A stretch of 64,000 bases of DNA, taken from positions 63,240 to 127,239 of the forward strand of contig NZ_VWRN01000010.1 in NCBI RefSeq assembly GCF_008632125.1, written 5' to 3'. The stretch is from Cupriavidus cauae (GTDB taxonomy: Bacteria > Pseudomonadota > Gammaproteobacteria > Burkholderiales > Burkholderiaceae). A program made the translations under genes and the position numbers. This document shows positions 46,330 through 55,108 of this stretch, piece after piece (within the stretch, counting starts at the first letter, position 1; each line of letters begins with the position of its first letter). Below the pieces are notes generated by a model, which worked only from the letters and a program-made list of their open reading frames with translations, was not told the origin of the DNA and ran no database searches.

Positions 46330-46361
46330 AAAAAACACTCGCCCGCAGTGTGCTGCGGGCG
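46330..46361 (-). terminator. Intrinsic terminator inside the corA leader
   Basis: On the minus strand, CGCCCGCAG (46361-46353) pairs with CTGCGGGCG (46348-46340) around a CACA loop. GAGTG and six T (46335-46330) follow. It lies about 150-180 nt into the leader and 235 nt before the corA start codon. Confidence 0.9.
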
Positions 46362-46510
46362 GGTTCGGCGAGCGTCCGACCAGGATGGTCCGGACGGGTT
46401 CGTCGTTACGCAGCCCGCAGTGACATGGCATTCGTAGAGGTCGCGGCTTTGCCGCGGCAACTCGAACACCCGATGCTACTGCCCACGTAATTTCTCCGGG
46501 ATTATGGATG
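46330..46510 (-). ncRNA. Structured corA leader RNA (attenuator or riboswitch candidate)
   Basis: Read on the minus strand from about 46510, the RNA has several pairings: GGCAGUAG (46483-46476) with CUACGAAUGCC (46437-46427); a hairpin CGCGGC-AAA-GCCGCG (46456-46442); CGGGUGUUCG (46472-46463) with CGAACCCG (46402-46395); and GUCCGGACC with GGUCGGAC (46396 to about 46373). The first and third interleave, as in a pseudoknot or a switch. CACUGCGGGC occurs twice, at 46422-46413 and in the terminator 3' arm (46350-46341), so the first copy can act as antiterminator. I could not match it to a known family with certainty. The rest of the gap 46096-46627 shows no gene. Confidence 0.65.
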
Positions 46511-46516
46511 GGCGCG

Positions 46517-46546
46517 AGTGTAGCCCAACGCGACCGCGTTTGTTAA
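46517..46546 (-). promoter_or_regulatory. Candidate promoter of the corA leader
   Basis: On the minus strand TTAACA (46546-46541), an 18-bp spacer and TACACT (46522-46517) fit a sigma-70 promoter. Start would be near 46510, giving a leader of about 415 nt before corA. Confidence 0.6.
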
Positions 46547-46627
46547 GTGAAATCTGGATGAAGCGTCACCGCGGCCGTGGTACGGGGTATGAGGCACGGT
46601 TCGACCGCGGCTGCGGCTCTGCCCGCC

Positions 46628-47524
46628 TTACGCGCGACGGCGCAGCCGCGGCATCAGCAGCGGTACCAGCAGCACCGAGGCCAGCGCGGCAAACATCAGC
46701 ACGATCGCGGCGTAGTCCTGCCAGTGGGGCTGCTCGCCCAGCATCCACATGCCGGAGAAGACCCCGACCACCGGGATGAACATGATCGACAGGCTCGATA
46801 CCACCGGCGGCAGCGAACGGGCCAGCGCGAACCAGACCAGATGGCAGAAGGCGAACACGACCACCGCGTTGTACACGATCGCGGCCCATTCGATCGCGTT
46901 CGGCATGCGCCAGCCGTCCTCGAACAGCAGCGTGCCGGCCAGCAGGAAGGGCAGCGCGACCGCCAGCATCCAGAAGGTCAGCGTGCCGAGCGGGATATCG
47001 ACCGGGGTTCGCTTCATCAGCTGGGTGCCGTAGCCCCAGCCGGCCGCGGCGGCCAGCATCATCACGGTGCCGGTCGGGCTGCCGGTCAGCGCGCCGAACT
47101 CGCTCGACATCAGCAGCAGCGTGCCGGCCAGCGCGCAGCCGATGCCGACCCAGGCCCAGGCCGAGATGCGCTCGCGGAACAAGACCAGGCCCCAGACCAC
47201 GGCCCAGATCGGCATCGTGTAGCCGAGGATCGCGGCGCGGCCCGAGGACAGCATCTTGACCGCGCCGATCGCCAGCAGGTGCCAGATCACCATATTGGGC
47301 AGCGCCAGCTTGAACACCGTGCCCCAGGTCTCGCGCGGCAGCGTCAGCGGGATGCCCTTGGCGCGCAGCGCCAGCCCCAGCGCGATCAGGCCGCCGGCCA
47401 TGCACAGCAGGCGAAAGCCCAGCGGCGGGAAATGGGCCACGCCGATCTTCATCACGGGCCAGTTGACGCCCCAGGCGAGCGTCAGCGCGACGAGCAGGGC
47501 AAGATTGCGGCGATCGAGAGTCAT
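46628..47524 (-). CDS. EamA-family (DMT) transporter
   Basis: This 298-residue inner-membrane protein has ten hydrophobic segments in two EamA repeats, beginning NLALLVALTLAWGVNWPVMK (the family's N/W/P motif) and ending with a basic tail (PRLRRRA). It is a drug/metabolite transporter of unknown substrate, probably an exporter. The gene stands alone between the corA leader and divergent pyrF. Confidence 0.9.
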   Translation of the reverse strand: MTLDRRNLALLVALTLAWGVNWPVMKIGVAHFPPLGFRLLCMAGGLIALGLALRAKGIPLTLPRETWGTVFKLALPNMVIWHLLAIGAVKMLSSGRAAILGYTMPIWAVVWGLVLFRERISAWAWVGIGCALAGTLLLMSSEFGALTGSPTGTVMMLAAAAGWGYGTQLMKRTPVDIPLGTLTFWMLAVALPFLLAGTLLFEDGWRMPNAIEWAAIVYNAVVVFAFCHLVWFALARSLPPVVSSLSIMFIPVVGVFSGMWMLGEQPHWQDYAAIVLMFAALASVLLVPLLMPRLRRRA

Positions 47525-47734
47525 GGAGGGGAGGCGGTTACCGGTGCGTTACCGCTCTTTCTATTGGTTTCGTCTGTCGGAAAAGCGCAAGGAAGATAGC
47601 ATGCAACGGGTAAAATTGCCGGCAACGACCCGACCGTCGCCGGCCGCCGCGATTCTCTGCCCGTGCCGACAGACGATAGCCAACGGTCCGCCGCGGCCCA
47701 TCCCGGGCCCGGATGCCACGCATTCGAGCGATCC

Positions 47735-48577
47735 ATGACCCGTCCTTCCGTTCCTCCCGTCCCGTTCACCGAGCAGTTGACCCAGGCCTGGCGGCGCAAC
47801 GATTCGCTGCTGTGCGTCGGGCTCGATCCGGATCCGGGCAAGCTGCCGCTGTCGCTGACCGGCGCCGGCGGCGCGATCTTTTCCTTCTGCCGCGAGATCG
47901 TCGACGCCACCGCCGACCTGGTCTGCGCCTTCAAGCCGCAGATCGCCTACTTCGCCTCGCAGCGCGCCGAGGACCAGCTCGAGCAGCTGATCCACTATAT
48001 CCACGACGCACATCCCGGCATCCCGGTGATTCTCGACGCCAAGCGCGGCGACATCGGCTCGACCGCGCAGCATTACGCGATCGAGGCGTTCGACCGCTAT
48101 CAGGCCGATGCCGTCACGGTCAGCCCCTATATGGGATTCGATTCGGTGGAGCCGTATCTTGCCTATCCCGAGCGCGGCGTCATCGTGCTGTGCCGGACCT
48201 CGAATCCGGGCGGCTCGGACGTGCAATTCCTGCAGGTCGAGGGCAAGCCGATCTATCAGCTGGTGGCCGAGCAGGCCGCGGCGCGCTGGAACACCACCGG
48301 GCAGATGGGGCTGGTGGTCGGCGCGACCTTCCCGAACGAGATCGCCAAGGTGCGCGAGCTGGTCGGCGACATGCCGCTGCTGATTCCAGGCATCGGTGCC
48401 CAGGGCGGCGATATCGAAGCCACGGTCAAGGCGGGTCGCAGCGCCGACGGTACCGGCATGATGATCAATTCGTCGCGGGCGATCCTGTACGCCAGCCGCG
48501 AGAAGGACTTCGCCGCGGCCGCGCGCCGCGCCGCGCTGCAGACGCGCGACACGATCAACCGTTTCCGCCAGGGTTGA
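47735..48577 (+). CDS. pyrF: Orotidine 5'-phosphate decarboxylase
   Basis: This 280-residue TIM-barrel enzyme of the longer (type 2) class makes UMP from [17 protein letters not shown] opens the barrel. The catalytic set lies in [13 protein letters not shown] (Asp101, Lys103, Asp106). [10 protein letters not shown] and PGIGAQGGD provide the phosphate-binding end. The ATG at 47735 was preferred to an upstream one because homologues start near this point. A short tandem repeat follows the stop. Confidence 0.95.
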   Translation: MTRPSVPPVPFTEQLTQAWRRNDSLLCVGLDPDPGKLPLSLTGAGGAIFSFCREIVDATADLVCAFKPQIAYFASQRAEDQLEQLIHYIHDAHPGIPVILDAKRGDIGSTAQHYAIEAFDRYQADAVTVSPYMGFDSVEPYLAYPERGVIVLCRTSNPGGSDVQFLQVEGKPIYQLVAEQAAARWNTTGQMGLVVGATFPNEIAKVRELVGDMPLLIPGIGAQGGDIEATVKAGRSADGTGMMINSSRAILYASREKDFAAAARRAALQTRDTINRFRQG

Positions 48578-48613
48578 ACGGCGGGGCCCCTGCGCCCGGG
48601 TACTTGGTTACTG

Positions 48614-48692
48614 AGGTGCTCGGGTGCTCGGGTGCTCGGGTGCTCGGGTGCTCGGGCGCTCGGGTGTTGGGCGAACGGGCGAACGGGCGAAC
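48614..48692. repeat. 8-bp TGCTCGGG and CGAACGGG repeats after pyrF
   Basis: Six to seven copies of the 8-mer TGCTCGGG (48617-48667) run into three copies of CGAACGGG. The array lies between convergent pyrF and the CinA-family gene. Confidence 0.9.
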
Positions 48693-48706
48693 CGCCGCCC
48701 CGGCGC

Positions 48707-49204
48707 TCAGGCCTCGTTGCGCACCAGGTCGAGCAGGCCGCGCATCGCATGCTCGGCGGCCTGGCGGCGGATCTGCTGGCGGTCGCCCTTGAAGCGCTGG
48801 GTCTCGACCCGGGTCACGATGCGGTTGCTCCAGCCGAAGCAGACCATGCCCACCGGCTTCTCCGGCGTGCCGCCGGTCGGGCCCGCGACGCCGGTGATCG
48901 ACAGCGCCACCTGGGCACGGCTGTTGAGCAGCGCCCCCTCGGCCATCGCGTGCGCGACTTCCTCGCTGACCGCGCCGAAATCGCGGATAAGCTTGGCCGG
49001 AACGCCGAGCATGGTGCTCTTGGCTTCGTTCGAGTAGGTGACGAAGCCGCGCTCGAACCAGCCGGACGAACCGGCGACGTCGGTGATGGCGGCCGCCACC
49101 AGGCCGCCGGTACAGGACTCGGCGGTGGCGACCATCAGCGATTTTTCCTTGAGGGCGATGCCGGCCTGGACGGCAAGCTGGTCGAGCAAGCGGCTGATGG
49201 ACAT
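48707..49204 (-). CDS. pncC: CinA-family nicotinamide-nucleotide amidase (PncC)
   Basis: This 165-residue stand-alone CinA C-terminal domain deamidates NMN to nicotinate mononucleotide in pyridine-nucleotide salvage. The catalytic Ser lies in TAESCTGGLVAAAITDVAGSS. Other family segments are FVTYSNEAKSTMLGV and SITGVAGPTGGTPEKPVGMV. Length is normal. It follows pgpA and thiL on the minus strand. Confidence 0.93.
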   Translation of the reverse strand: MSISRLLDQLAVQAGIALKEKSLMVATAESCTGGLVAAAITDVAGSSGWFERGFVTYSNEAKSTMLGVPAKLIRDFGAVSEEVAHAMAEGALLNSRAQVALSITGVAGPTGGTPEKPVGMVCFGWSNRIVTRVETQRFKGDRQQIRRQAAEHAMRGLLDLVRNEA

Positions 49205-49265
49205 GATGACGGCTCTCGTGCTGGCGGTGAATCGGTACGGTTCGGATGCGGCGGCGTGGATGCGC

Positions 49266-49832
49266 TCAGAACGAGCGCCACAGCGCGAACACCAGCAGCG
49301 TGTAGAACGCCGCGACCAGATCGTCGAACATCACGCCGAAGCCGCCGCGCAGGCCCGGGCCCTTGAGCGTGCGGTCGTAATAGGCGATCGGCGCGGGTTT
49401 GGCCATGTCGAACAGCCGGAACCACAGGAAGGCGGCGAACTGGCCCCAGAAGCCGGTCGGCATCACGAAGGCCAGCACCAGCCAGAACGCCACGATCTCG
49501 TCCCACACCATGCTGCCGTGATCGTGCACGCCCATCGCGCGCGCGGTCCGTGCGCAGGCCCACAGGCCAATCAGGAAGCCGCCGACGATGATCCACAGCC
49601 AGGCGGACGGCTGCATCCACAGCGAGATCACGACGAAGGACAGCCAGCCGTACAGCGTGCCGACCGTGCCGGGCATCACCGGCGACAGGCCGGAACCGAA
49701 GCCCAGCGCGATGAAATGCGCGGGGTGGGACAGCATGAAGCGCGCCGTCGGGCGCAGGATCTTGGCGGTCTGACCGGCCTCCAGCGTCATCGCGGGATCG
49801 GTAGACGCCGAACCGGGAGGATAGGCGGACAT
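49266..49832 (-). CDS. pgpA: Phosphatidylglycerophosphatase A
   Basis: This 188-residue membrane phosphatase removes phosphate from PGP to give phosphatidylglycerol. Segments: HFIALGFGSGLSPVMPGTVGTLYGWL (Asp/Gly-rich N-terminal motif), WDEIVAFWLVL with acidic active-site residues, and FRLFDMAKPAPIAYYDR, the PgpA signature. Four hydrophobic segments. A TTG one codon upstream (49835) is an alternative start. It follows thiL, the usual partner. Confidence 0.94.
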   Translation of the reverse strand: MSAYPPGSASTDPAMTLEAGQTAKILRPTARFMLSHPAHFIALGFGSGLSPVMPGTVGTLYGWLSFVVISLWMQPSAWLWIIVGGFLIGLWACARTARAMGVHDHGSMVWDEIVAFWLVLAFVMPTGFWGQFAAFLWFRLFDMAKPAPIAYYDRTLKGPGLRGGFGVMFDDLVAAFYTLLVFALWRSF

Positions 49833-49949
49833 CAAGGTATTTGGCTCGTTTGTTATCGCGGTCGGAGGCGGGACTCGCCGGCGCGGCAGGCGGCCGGCGG
49901 CGCGGCGCTCCGCCGCATGGCGGCATCATGACATGCCGCCGTCCGGCTG

Positions 49950-50999
49950 TCAGGGGTTGGCGAAATGATCGAAGCTTCGGGCCCGGAAGGAGACGGGCCC
50001 GCCACCGGCATCGACCAGGCGCAACCCGGGCTCGGCGGTGATCGTGCCGACCCGGGTCAGCGGCAGCGCCAACCGCTCGGCCAGCGCGGCCAGCGCTTCG
50101 CGCGTCCCGACCGGGGCGGTGAAGCACAGCTCGTAATCGTCGCCGCCGGCCAGTACGCATTCGAGCTGGCAGTCGCGCGGCTGGCTCGCCAGGACCTCCG
50201 AGCGCGGCAGCGCATCGACGTCGAGCAGCGCGCCGACCTGCGATCGCTCCAGGATATGGCCCAGATCGCCGACCAGCCCGTCCGAGATATCGAGCGCGGC
50301 ATGGGCCAGCCCGCGCAGCGCCATGCCAAGCGCCACGCGCGGGGTCGGCGTGTCCATGCGCGGGCGCACCAGCGTGAAGTCGGGCTCGGGCAGCAGCCAT
50401 TCGCCGCGGCAATCGCCCAGCGCCAGGCGCGCATCGCCCAGCGTGCCGGAGATCCAGATGTCGTCGCCCGGGCGGGCGGCGTCGCGGCGCAGCGCGCTGC
50501 CCCGCGGCACGTCGCCGAACACCGTCAAGGACAGCGTCAGCGGGCCGCGCGTAGTGTCGCCGCCGACCAGCTCGCAGCCATGCGCGTCGGCCAGTTCCAG
50601 CATGCCGGCGGCCAGTTCGGCCAGCCAGGCGGGATCGGCCTCGGGCAGCGCCAGCGCCAGCGTGAAGGCGCGCGGCTCGGCGCCCATCGCCGCCAGATCG
50701 GACAGATTGACGGCCAGCGCCTTGTGGCCCAGCGCGCGCGGTGGGACGTCGGGGAAGAAGTGCCGGCCGCTGACCAGCATGTCGCTGCTGACCGCCAGCA
50801 GATGGCCCGGGCGCGGATCCAGCAGCGCGCAGTCGTCGCCGACGCCGAGCACGGCCTTGCGGGCCGGACGGGTGAAATAGCGGCGGATCAGTTCAAACTC
50901 GGAAAGCGGCGCGGAAGGATCGGCGGAGGGATCGGCCGAAGGGTTCGCCGAGGGATCGGCGGAAGCGGGCGCGGCTGGGGCGGCGTCTGTCGAAGGCAT
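49950..50999 (-). CDS. thiL: Thiamine-monophosphate kinase
   Basis: This 349-residue ATP-dependent kinase makes thiamine diphosphate, the cofactor of the transketolase and indolepyruvate oxidoreductase also coded here. Motifs: LGVGDDCALLD (Mg2+ site), SSDMLVSGRHFF, GHKALAVNLSDLAAMGAEP, GGDTTRGP and AALDISDGLVGDL. Before EFELIRRYF there is an extra N-terminal stretch with ADPSANPSADPSADPSAP repeats (12-bp DNA units, 50915-50965). It lies upstream of pgpA and diverges from maeB. Confidence 0.94.
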   Translation of the reverse strand: MPSTDAAPAAPASADPSANPSADPSADPSAPLSEFELIRRYFTRPARKAVLGVGDDCALLDPRPGHLLAVSSDMLVSGRHFFPDVPPRALGHKALAVNLSDLAAMGAEPRAFTLALALPEADPAWLAELAAGMLELADAHGCELVGGDTTRGPLTLSLTVFGDVPRGSALRRDAARPGDDIWISGTLGDARLALGDCRGEWLLPEPDFTLVRPRMDTPTPRVALGMALRGLAHAALDISDGLVGDLGHILERSQVGALLDVDALPRSEVLASQPRDCQLECVLAGGDDYELCFTAPVGTREALAALAERLALPLTRVGTITAEPGLRLVDAGGGPVSFRARSFDHFANP

Positions 51000-51172
51000 G
51001 CTGGAGTCGGCTCGGAAACCCGCCCGGCGGGGCGCGGCAGGAAGGCGGGAGAGTCCCGGGAGTCTGGTGACGGCGCCGCCGGACGGAAGCTCGGACGGCA
51101 TGCGTGGCTGGTCAGTCCCGCCCGCATCCGGCATATTGTACCGAAACGCAAAGGTGCCTCTCGCAAAACGCT

Positions 51173-51203
51173 TATTGTGAAATAAAATTTCACAATATAA
51201 AAT
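51173..51203 (+). promoter_or_regulatory. maeB promoter with 25-bp palindromic operator
   Basis: TATTGTGAAA (51173-51182) and TTTCACAATA (51188-51197) are perfect 10-bp arms around TAAAA. A promoter TTGTGA (51175-51180), 17 bp, TAAAAT (51198-51203) lies on the same bases, so a dimeric repressor here would block polymerase. It is about 110 bp before the maeB start. The regulator is not identifiable from the window. Confidence 0.75.
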
Positions 51204-51311
51204 GCGGGGCTCGATCAGGAGACAGCGGGCAGGTGGAGCCGGCCCGCGAGGGTGTGTTCCCACCGTTTTCCGCTTCGTCAAACACGGCTCCACAGACCGG
51301 AAGATGCGCCG

Positions 51312-53660
51312 ATGACCAGTCCTTCGCAGCCCGCTTCGCAGCCGAATTCGCAAGCACTCTCGCAAGACGAACTGAAACAGCAGCAGCGCGAGGCGCTGCG
51401 CAAAGCCGCCCTCGAGTATCACGAGTTTCCGACCCCGGGCAAGATCTCGGTCACGCCGACCAAGCCGCTGTCGAACCAGCGCGACCTGGCGCTGGCCTAC
51501 TCGCCGGGCGTGGCGGCCGCCTGCGAGGAAATCGTCGCCGACCCGGCCAATTCCTTCCGCTACACCGCGCGCGGCAATCTGGTCGGCGTGGTCACCAACG
51601 GCACCGCGGTGCTCGGCCTGGGCGACATCGGCCCGGCGGCATCGAAGCCGGTGATGGAAGGCAAGGCGGGCCTGTTCAAGAAGTTCGCCGGCATCGACGT
51701 GTTCGATATCGAGATCGACGAGAAGGACCCGGAGAAGCTGGTCGACATCATCGCCTCGCTGGAGCCGACTTTCGGCGGCATCAACCTCGAGGACATCAAG
51801 GCGCCGGAATGCTTCTACGTCGAGCGCAAGCTGCGCGAGCGGATGAAGATTCCCGTCTTCCACGACGACCAGCACGGCACCGCGATCGTGGTCGGCGCGG
51901 CGGTCATCAACGGGCTGCGCGTGGTCGGCAAGGACATCAAGGACGTCAAGCTGGTGGCCTCGGGCGCGGGCGCCGCGGCACTGGCCTGCCTGGACCTGCT
52001 GGTCGATCTCGGCCTGCCGCTGTCGAACATCTGGGTCACGGACCTGGCCGGCGTGGTCTACGAGGGCCGGACCGAGCTGATGGATCCGGAGAAGGCGCGC
52101 TTCGCGCAGAAGACCGACAAGCGCAAGCTGGCCGAGGTCATCGACGGCGCGGACATCTTCCTGGGCCTGTCGGCCGCCGGCGTGCTCAAGCAGGACATGG
52201 TGCAACGCATGGCCGACCGTCCGCTGGTGCTGGCGCTGGCCAACCCGAATCCGGAAATCATGCCGGAGCAGGTCAAGGAAGTGCGGCCCGACGCGGTGAT
52301 CGCCACCGGCCGCACCGACTATCCGAACCAGGTCAACAACGTGCTGTGCTTCCCGTTCATCTTCCGCGGGGCGCTGGACGTGGGCGCGACCACCATTACC
52401 AAGCAGATGGAAATCGCCGCCGCGCACGCCGTGGCGGAACTGGCGCGGCAGGAGCAGAGCGATATCGTCGCTACCGCCTACGGCATCCAGGACCTGTCGT
52501 TCGGCCCCGAATACCTGATTCCGAAGCCTTTCGATCCGCGCCTGATCGTCAAGGTCGCGCCCGCCGTGGCGCAGGCCGCGATGGACTCCGGCGTGGCGAC
52601 CCGCCCGATCGAGGACATGGAGGCGTACAAGCTGCAACTGCAGCAGTTCGTCTACCACTCGGGCACGCTGATGAAGCCGATCTACGCCGCCGCCCGCAAG
52701 GTGGCGATGGAGAAGAAGCGCATCGTGTTCGCCGAGGGCGAGGAAGAGCGCGTGCTGCGCGCGGTGCAGGTGATCGTCGACGAGAAGCTGGCCAACCCGA
52801 TCCTGATCGGCCGCCCGGCCGTGCTGACGCACCGCATCGAACGCTTCGGCCTGCGCCTGCGCATGGGCGTGGACTTCACCGTCGTCAACCCGGAACACGA
52901 CGACCGCTTCCGCGACTACTCCGACACCTACTACCGGATGATGGCGCGCCAGGGCGTGACGCCGCAGTACGCCAAGCTCGAGATGCGCCGCCGCACCACG
53001 CTGATCGGCGCGATGCTGGTGCACAAGGGCGAGGCCGACGGCATGATCTGCGGCACGGTCAGCAATACCGCCGCGCATCTGCGCTACATCGACCAGGTGC
53101 TGGGCGGCACCAACGAGGTCTATGCGGCGATGAACGGCCTGGTGCTGCCGGGCCGCCAGATCTTCCTGGTGGACACCCACGTCAACGTCGATCCGAGCGC
53201 GACGCAACTGGCCGAGATCACGATCATGGCCGCCGAGGAGCTCAAGCGCTTCGGCATCGAGCCCAAGATCGCGCTGCTGTCGCATTCGAACTTCGGCTCG
53301 TCCGAGGCGCCGTCGGCGCAGAAGATGCGCGAGACGCTGGCCATCCTGCGCGAGCGCGCGCCGGAGCTGGAGGTCGACGGCGAGATGCATGGCGACTGCG
53401 CGCTGGACCAGAAGCTGCGCGACCAGCTGGTGCCGGACGGTACGCTCAAGGGCGAAGCCAACCTGCTGGTGTGCCCGAACATCGACGCGGCCAATATCGC
53501 CTACAACCTGCTGAAGACGGCTGCCGGCAACAACGTCGCGATCGGCCCGATCCTGCTGGGTGTCAATGCGCCGGTGCACATCCTGACGCCGTCGGCGACG
53601 GTCCGCCGCATCGTCAATATGACGTCGCTGGTGGTGGTGGACGCCGCGGCGAAGCGGTAA
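51312..53660 (+). CDS. maeB: NADP-dependent malic enzyme, MaeB hybrid type
   Basis: This 782-residue protein has a malic-enzyme half (about 20-440), which decarboxylates malate to pyruvate with NADPH, and a phosphotransacetylase-like half (about 450-782), regulatory in known MaeB proteins. Motifs: [41 protein letters not shown] with metal/catalytic Asp, [14 protein letters not shown] (Rossmann) and ALANPNPEI. In the second half, [13 protein letters not shown] and [12 protein letters not shown]. Gene preceded by a palindromic operator and followed by a strong terminator. Confidence 0.96.
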   Translation: MTSPSQPASQPNSQALSQDELKQQQREALRKAALEYHEFPTPGKISVTPTKPLSNQRDLALAYSPGVAAACEEIVADPANSFRYTARGNLVGVVTNGTAVLGLGDIGPAASKPVMEGKAGLFKKFAGIDVFDIEIDEKDPEKLVDIIASLEPTFGGINLEDIKAPECFYVERKLRERMKIPVFHDDQHGTAIVVGAAVINGLRVVGKDIKDVKLVASGAGAAALACLDLLVDLGLPLSNIWVTDLAGVVYEGRTELMDPEKARFAQKTDKRKLAEVIDGADIFLGLSAAGVLKQDMVQRMADRPLVLALANPNPEIMPEQVKEVRPDAVIATGRTDYPNQVNNVLCFPFIFRGALDVGATTITKQMEIAAAHAVAELARQEQSDIVATAYGIQDLSFGPEYLIPKPFDPRLIVKVAPAVAQAAMDSGVATRPIEDMEAYKLQLQQFVYHSGTLMKPIYAAARKVAMEKKRIVFAEGEEERVLRAVQVIVDEKLANPILIGRPAVLTHRIERFGLRLRMGVDFTVVNPEHDDRFRDYSDTYYRMMARQGVTPQYAKLEMRRRTTLIGAMLVHKGEADGMICGTVSNTAAHLRYIDQVLGGTNEVYAAMNGLVLPGRQIFLVDTHVNVDPSATQLAEITIMAAEELKRFGIEPKIALLSHSNFGSSEAPSAQKMRETLAILRERAPELEVDGEMHGDCALDQKLRDQLVPDGTLKGEANLLVCPNIDAANIAYNLLKTAAGNNVAIGPILLGVNAPVHILTPSATVRRIVNMTSLVVVDAAAKR

Positions 53661-53682
53661 GAACTCGCCACGCGAGTGGAGG

Positions 53683-53707
53683 AGCCGGGGCATGCCCCGG
53701 CTTTTTT
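53683..53707 (+). terminator. Intrinsic terminator of maeB
   Basis: GCCGGGGC (53684-53691) and GCCCCGGC (53694-53701), then TTTTTT. Confidence 0.92.
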
Positions 53708-53834
53708 ATCGCCGCTGAAACTCGGTTAGTGTGCGCATACATTCCATTAACGCATTGAAACAATTCAGGTTTTCGCCGTCACCGAGGCGCGGGGATTGAT
53801 TATTTAACAGCTTGCGCGTAACCTAGCGCCTTCG

Positions 53835-54365
53835 ATGCAGGCGATCCGTCGACCGCGCTTGGCGTTGGATTGCTGCGCCACCAGACCAGACAACGTGGGT
53901 TCCCCGACTTCTTTGCCGCAACGCGCATCGCGCTCCGACAAGATCCTGCAACGGGTCCAGCCTTCGCTCCAACGGGTTGCGCGCGGAGTTCTGCACACCT
54001 TGGCGGCGGTGGCCGTGGCGGCCACGCTGGCGCAACCGGCTCAGGCGAAGCAGTCCCCGGAGGTGCTGTCGGATACGCTGGGAACCATTGCAGTGCAGCA
54101 ACTGCCCAACGAGGCACAGCAGACGCTGCAGCGCATCGAGGCCGGGGGGCCGTATCCCTACGCAAAGGATGGCTCGCGGTTCGGCAACTATGAACGGATC
54201 CTGCCTCGGCGGCCGCGCGGCTATTACCGTGAGTACACGGTTGCCCGTCCGGGCAGCCGGAATCGGGGTGCGAAGCGAATCGTCTGTGGCGGCGAACAAC
54301 GGGCCGCCAACGACTGCTATTACACGGAAGACCACTACAACAGCTTCAAACGGATAATCAGATGA
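53835..54365 (+). CDS. Secreted barnase-type guanyl-specific ribonuclease
   Basis: This 176-residue protein has a basic N-terminus and hydrophobic export signal ending AQPAQA (about 52-71). A mature domain of about 105 residues of the RNase N1/T1 superfamily follows: LPNEAQQTLQRIEAGGPYPY, RFGNYERILP and GYYREYTVARPG. Catalytic residues can be assigned as Glu133, Arg148 and His167 (TEDHYNSF). Cys151 and Cys161 may form a disulphide. It would cut RNA after guanine. The stop codon overlaps the start of the barstar-like gene by 4 bp. Confidence 0.92.
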   Translation: MQAIRRPRLALDCCATRPDNVGSPTSLPQRASRSDKILQRVQPSLQRVARGVLHTLAAVAVAATLAQPAQAKQSPEVLSDTLGTIAVQQLPNEAQQTLQRIEAGGPYPYAKDGSRFGNYERILPRRPRGYYREYTVARPGSRNRGAKRIVCGGEQRAANDCYYTEDHYNSFKRIIR

Positions 54366-54970
54366 TGACTGACATTTTCGGACTGGGCGACGCCCTTGCC
54401 GCCCGCGAAGAGCGCGGCGCCGGAGATGGCTGGCAGCGGGCTCAACAACATGCCCAGAACCTTTATGACAGTGTGCTGATGATGCCCCGCTACGAGGTCG
54501 CGCACAATAAACTGCCGCCGGCGTCGCCGCAGGACGGCAACGCCGAAGTGGCCTGCGGCAGGGAGGCCGCGTTGAACCTGTTCAAGACCGTGCGACCCAA
54601 TATCGTTCAGTCGATCCGCGCCTTCCGCGTGCCCGAGCTGGCACAGGCTGCCGCCGACCTCGGCCAGCATTTCCTCTACGCCAATTGCGCCCATTGCACG
54701 ACCAAGGGCGAGGTGCTGGAAACCATCGCCACCGCGTTCCTCTTTCCGAAGCACTTCGGCAAGAACTTCGATGCGCTGGCCGATTGCCTGACGGACATGA
54801 TCCACAAGGCCGGCGTGCAACCCGGTTTCGTCATCGTGCTCGAAGGCCTGCCCTGCGCGCAGAAGTTCGACAAGGAAGCGCGCGAGACGCTGCTCGACGT
54901 GTTCCGCGACGCCGCCGAGTTCTGGGCCGAGCGCCGCGTGCAATTCCGCGTGTTCTACTCGTTCGCCTGA
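54362..54970 (+). CDS. Barstar-family ribonuclease inhibitor with N-terminal extension
   Basis: This 202-residue protein has a C-terminal barstar domain (about 105-200) with the typical FLFPKHFGKNFDALADCLTDM helix, which plugs the RNase active site. Barstars are normally about 90 residues. Here an extra N-terminal region of about 100 residues (MMTDIFGLGDALAAREERG, YDSVLMMPRYEVAHNKLPP) has no motif I recognise, and a CANC/HC Cys group sits just before the barstar fold. Overlap with the RNase gene ensures co-translation. Confidence 0.92.
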   Translation: MMTDIFGLGDALAAREERGAGDGWQRAQQHAQNLYDSVLMMPRYEVAHNKLPPASPQDGNAEVACGREAALNLFKTVRPNIVQSIRAFRVPELAQAAADLGQHFLYANCAHCTTKGEVLETIATAFLFPKHFGKNFDALADCLTDMIHKAGVQPGFVIVLEGLPCAQKFDKEARETLLDVFRDAAEFWAERRVQFRVFYSFA

Positions 54971-55033
54971 GCGCGTCAAGCCGGCGCGTTCGCCGGATTC
55001 CCGCGCATCGCCGCGCAGGAACCTCGGATAGAA

Positions 55034-55062
55034 AAGGCCCGCCAAAACGGCGGGCCTTTTTT
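55034..55062. terminator. Bidirectional terminator between barstar and yidB-like genes
   Basis: AAGGCCCGCC (55034-55043) and GGCGGGCCTT (55049-55058) with a 5-base loop, T run on the plus strand and A run before it. It can end both convergent genes. Confidence 0.93.
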
Positions 55063-55108
55063 GCGTGCAAAACGGCGCGGCGGCCGTTCCGATACGTCGC
55101 GGAAACGA

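Noticed and set aside
46330..46510. 6S RNA or M-box identity for the corA leader
   Set aside because: The M-box core sequence is absent and the long closing stem of 6S RNA could not be built. Only a general attenuator/riboswitch call is supported.
49950..53693. One 1247-codon minus-strand frame spanning thiL and the complement of maeB
   Set aside because: Only the last 349 codons are thiL. The rest is antisense to maeB and runs through the maeB promoter palindrome.
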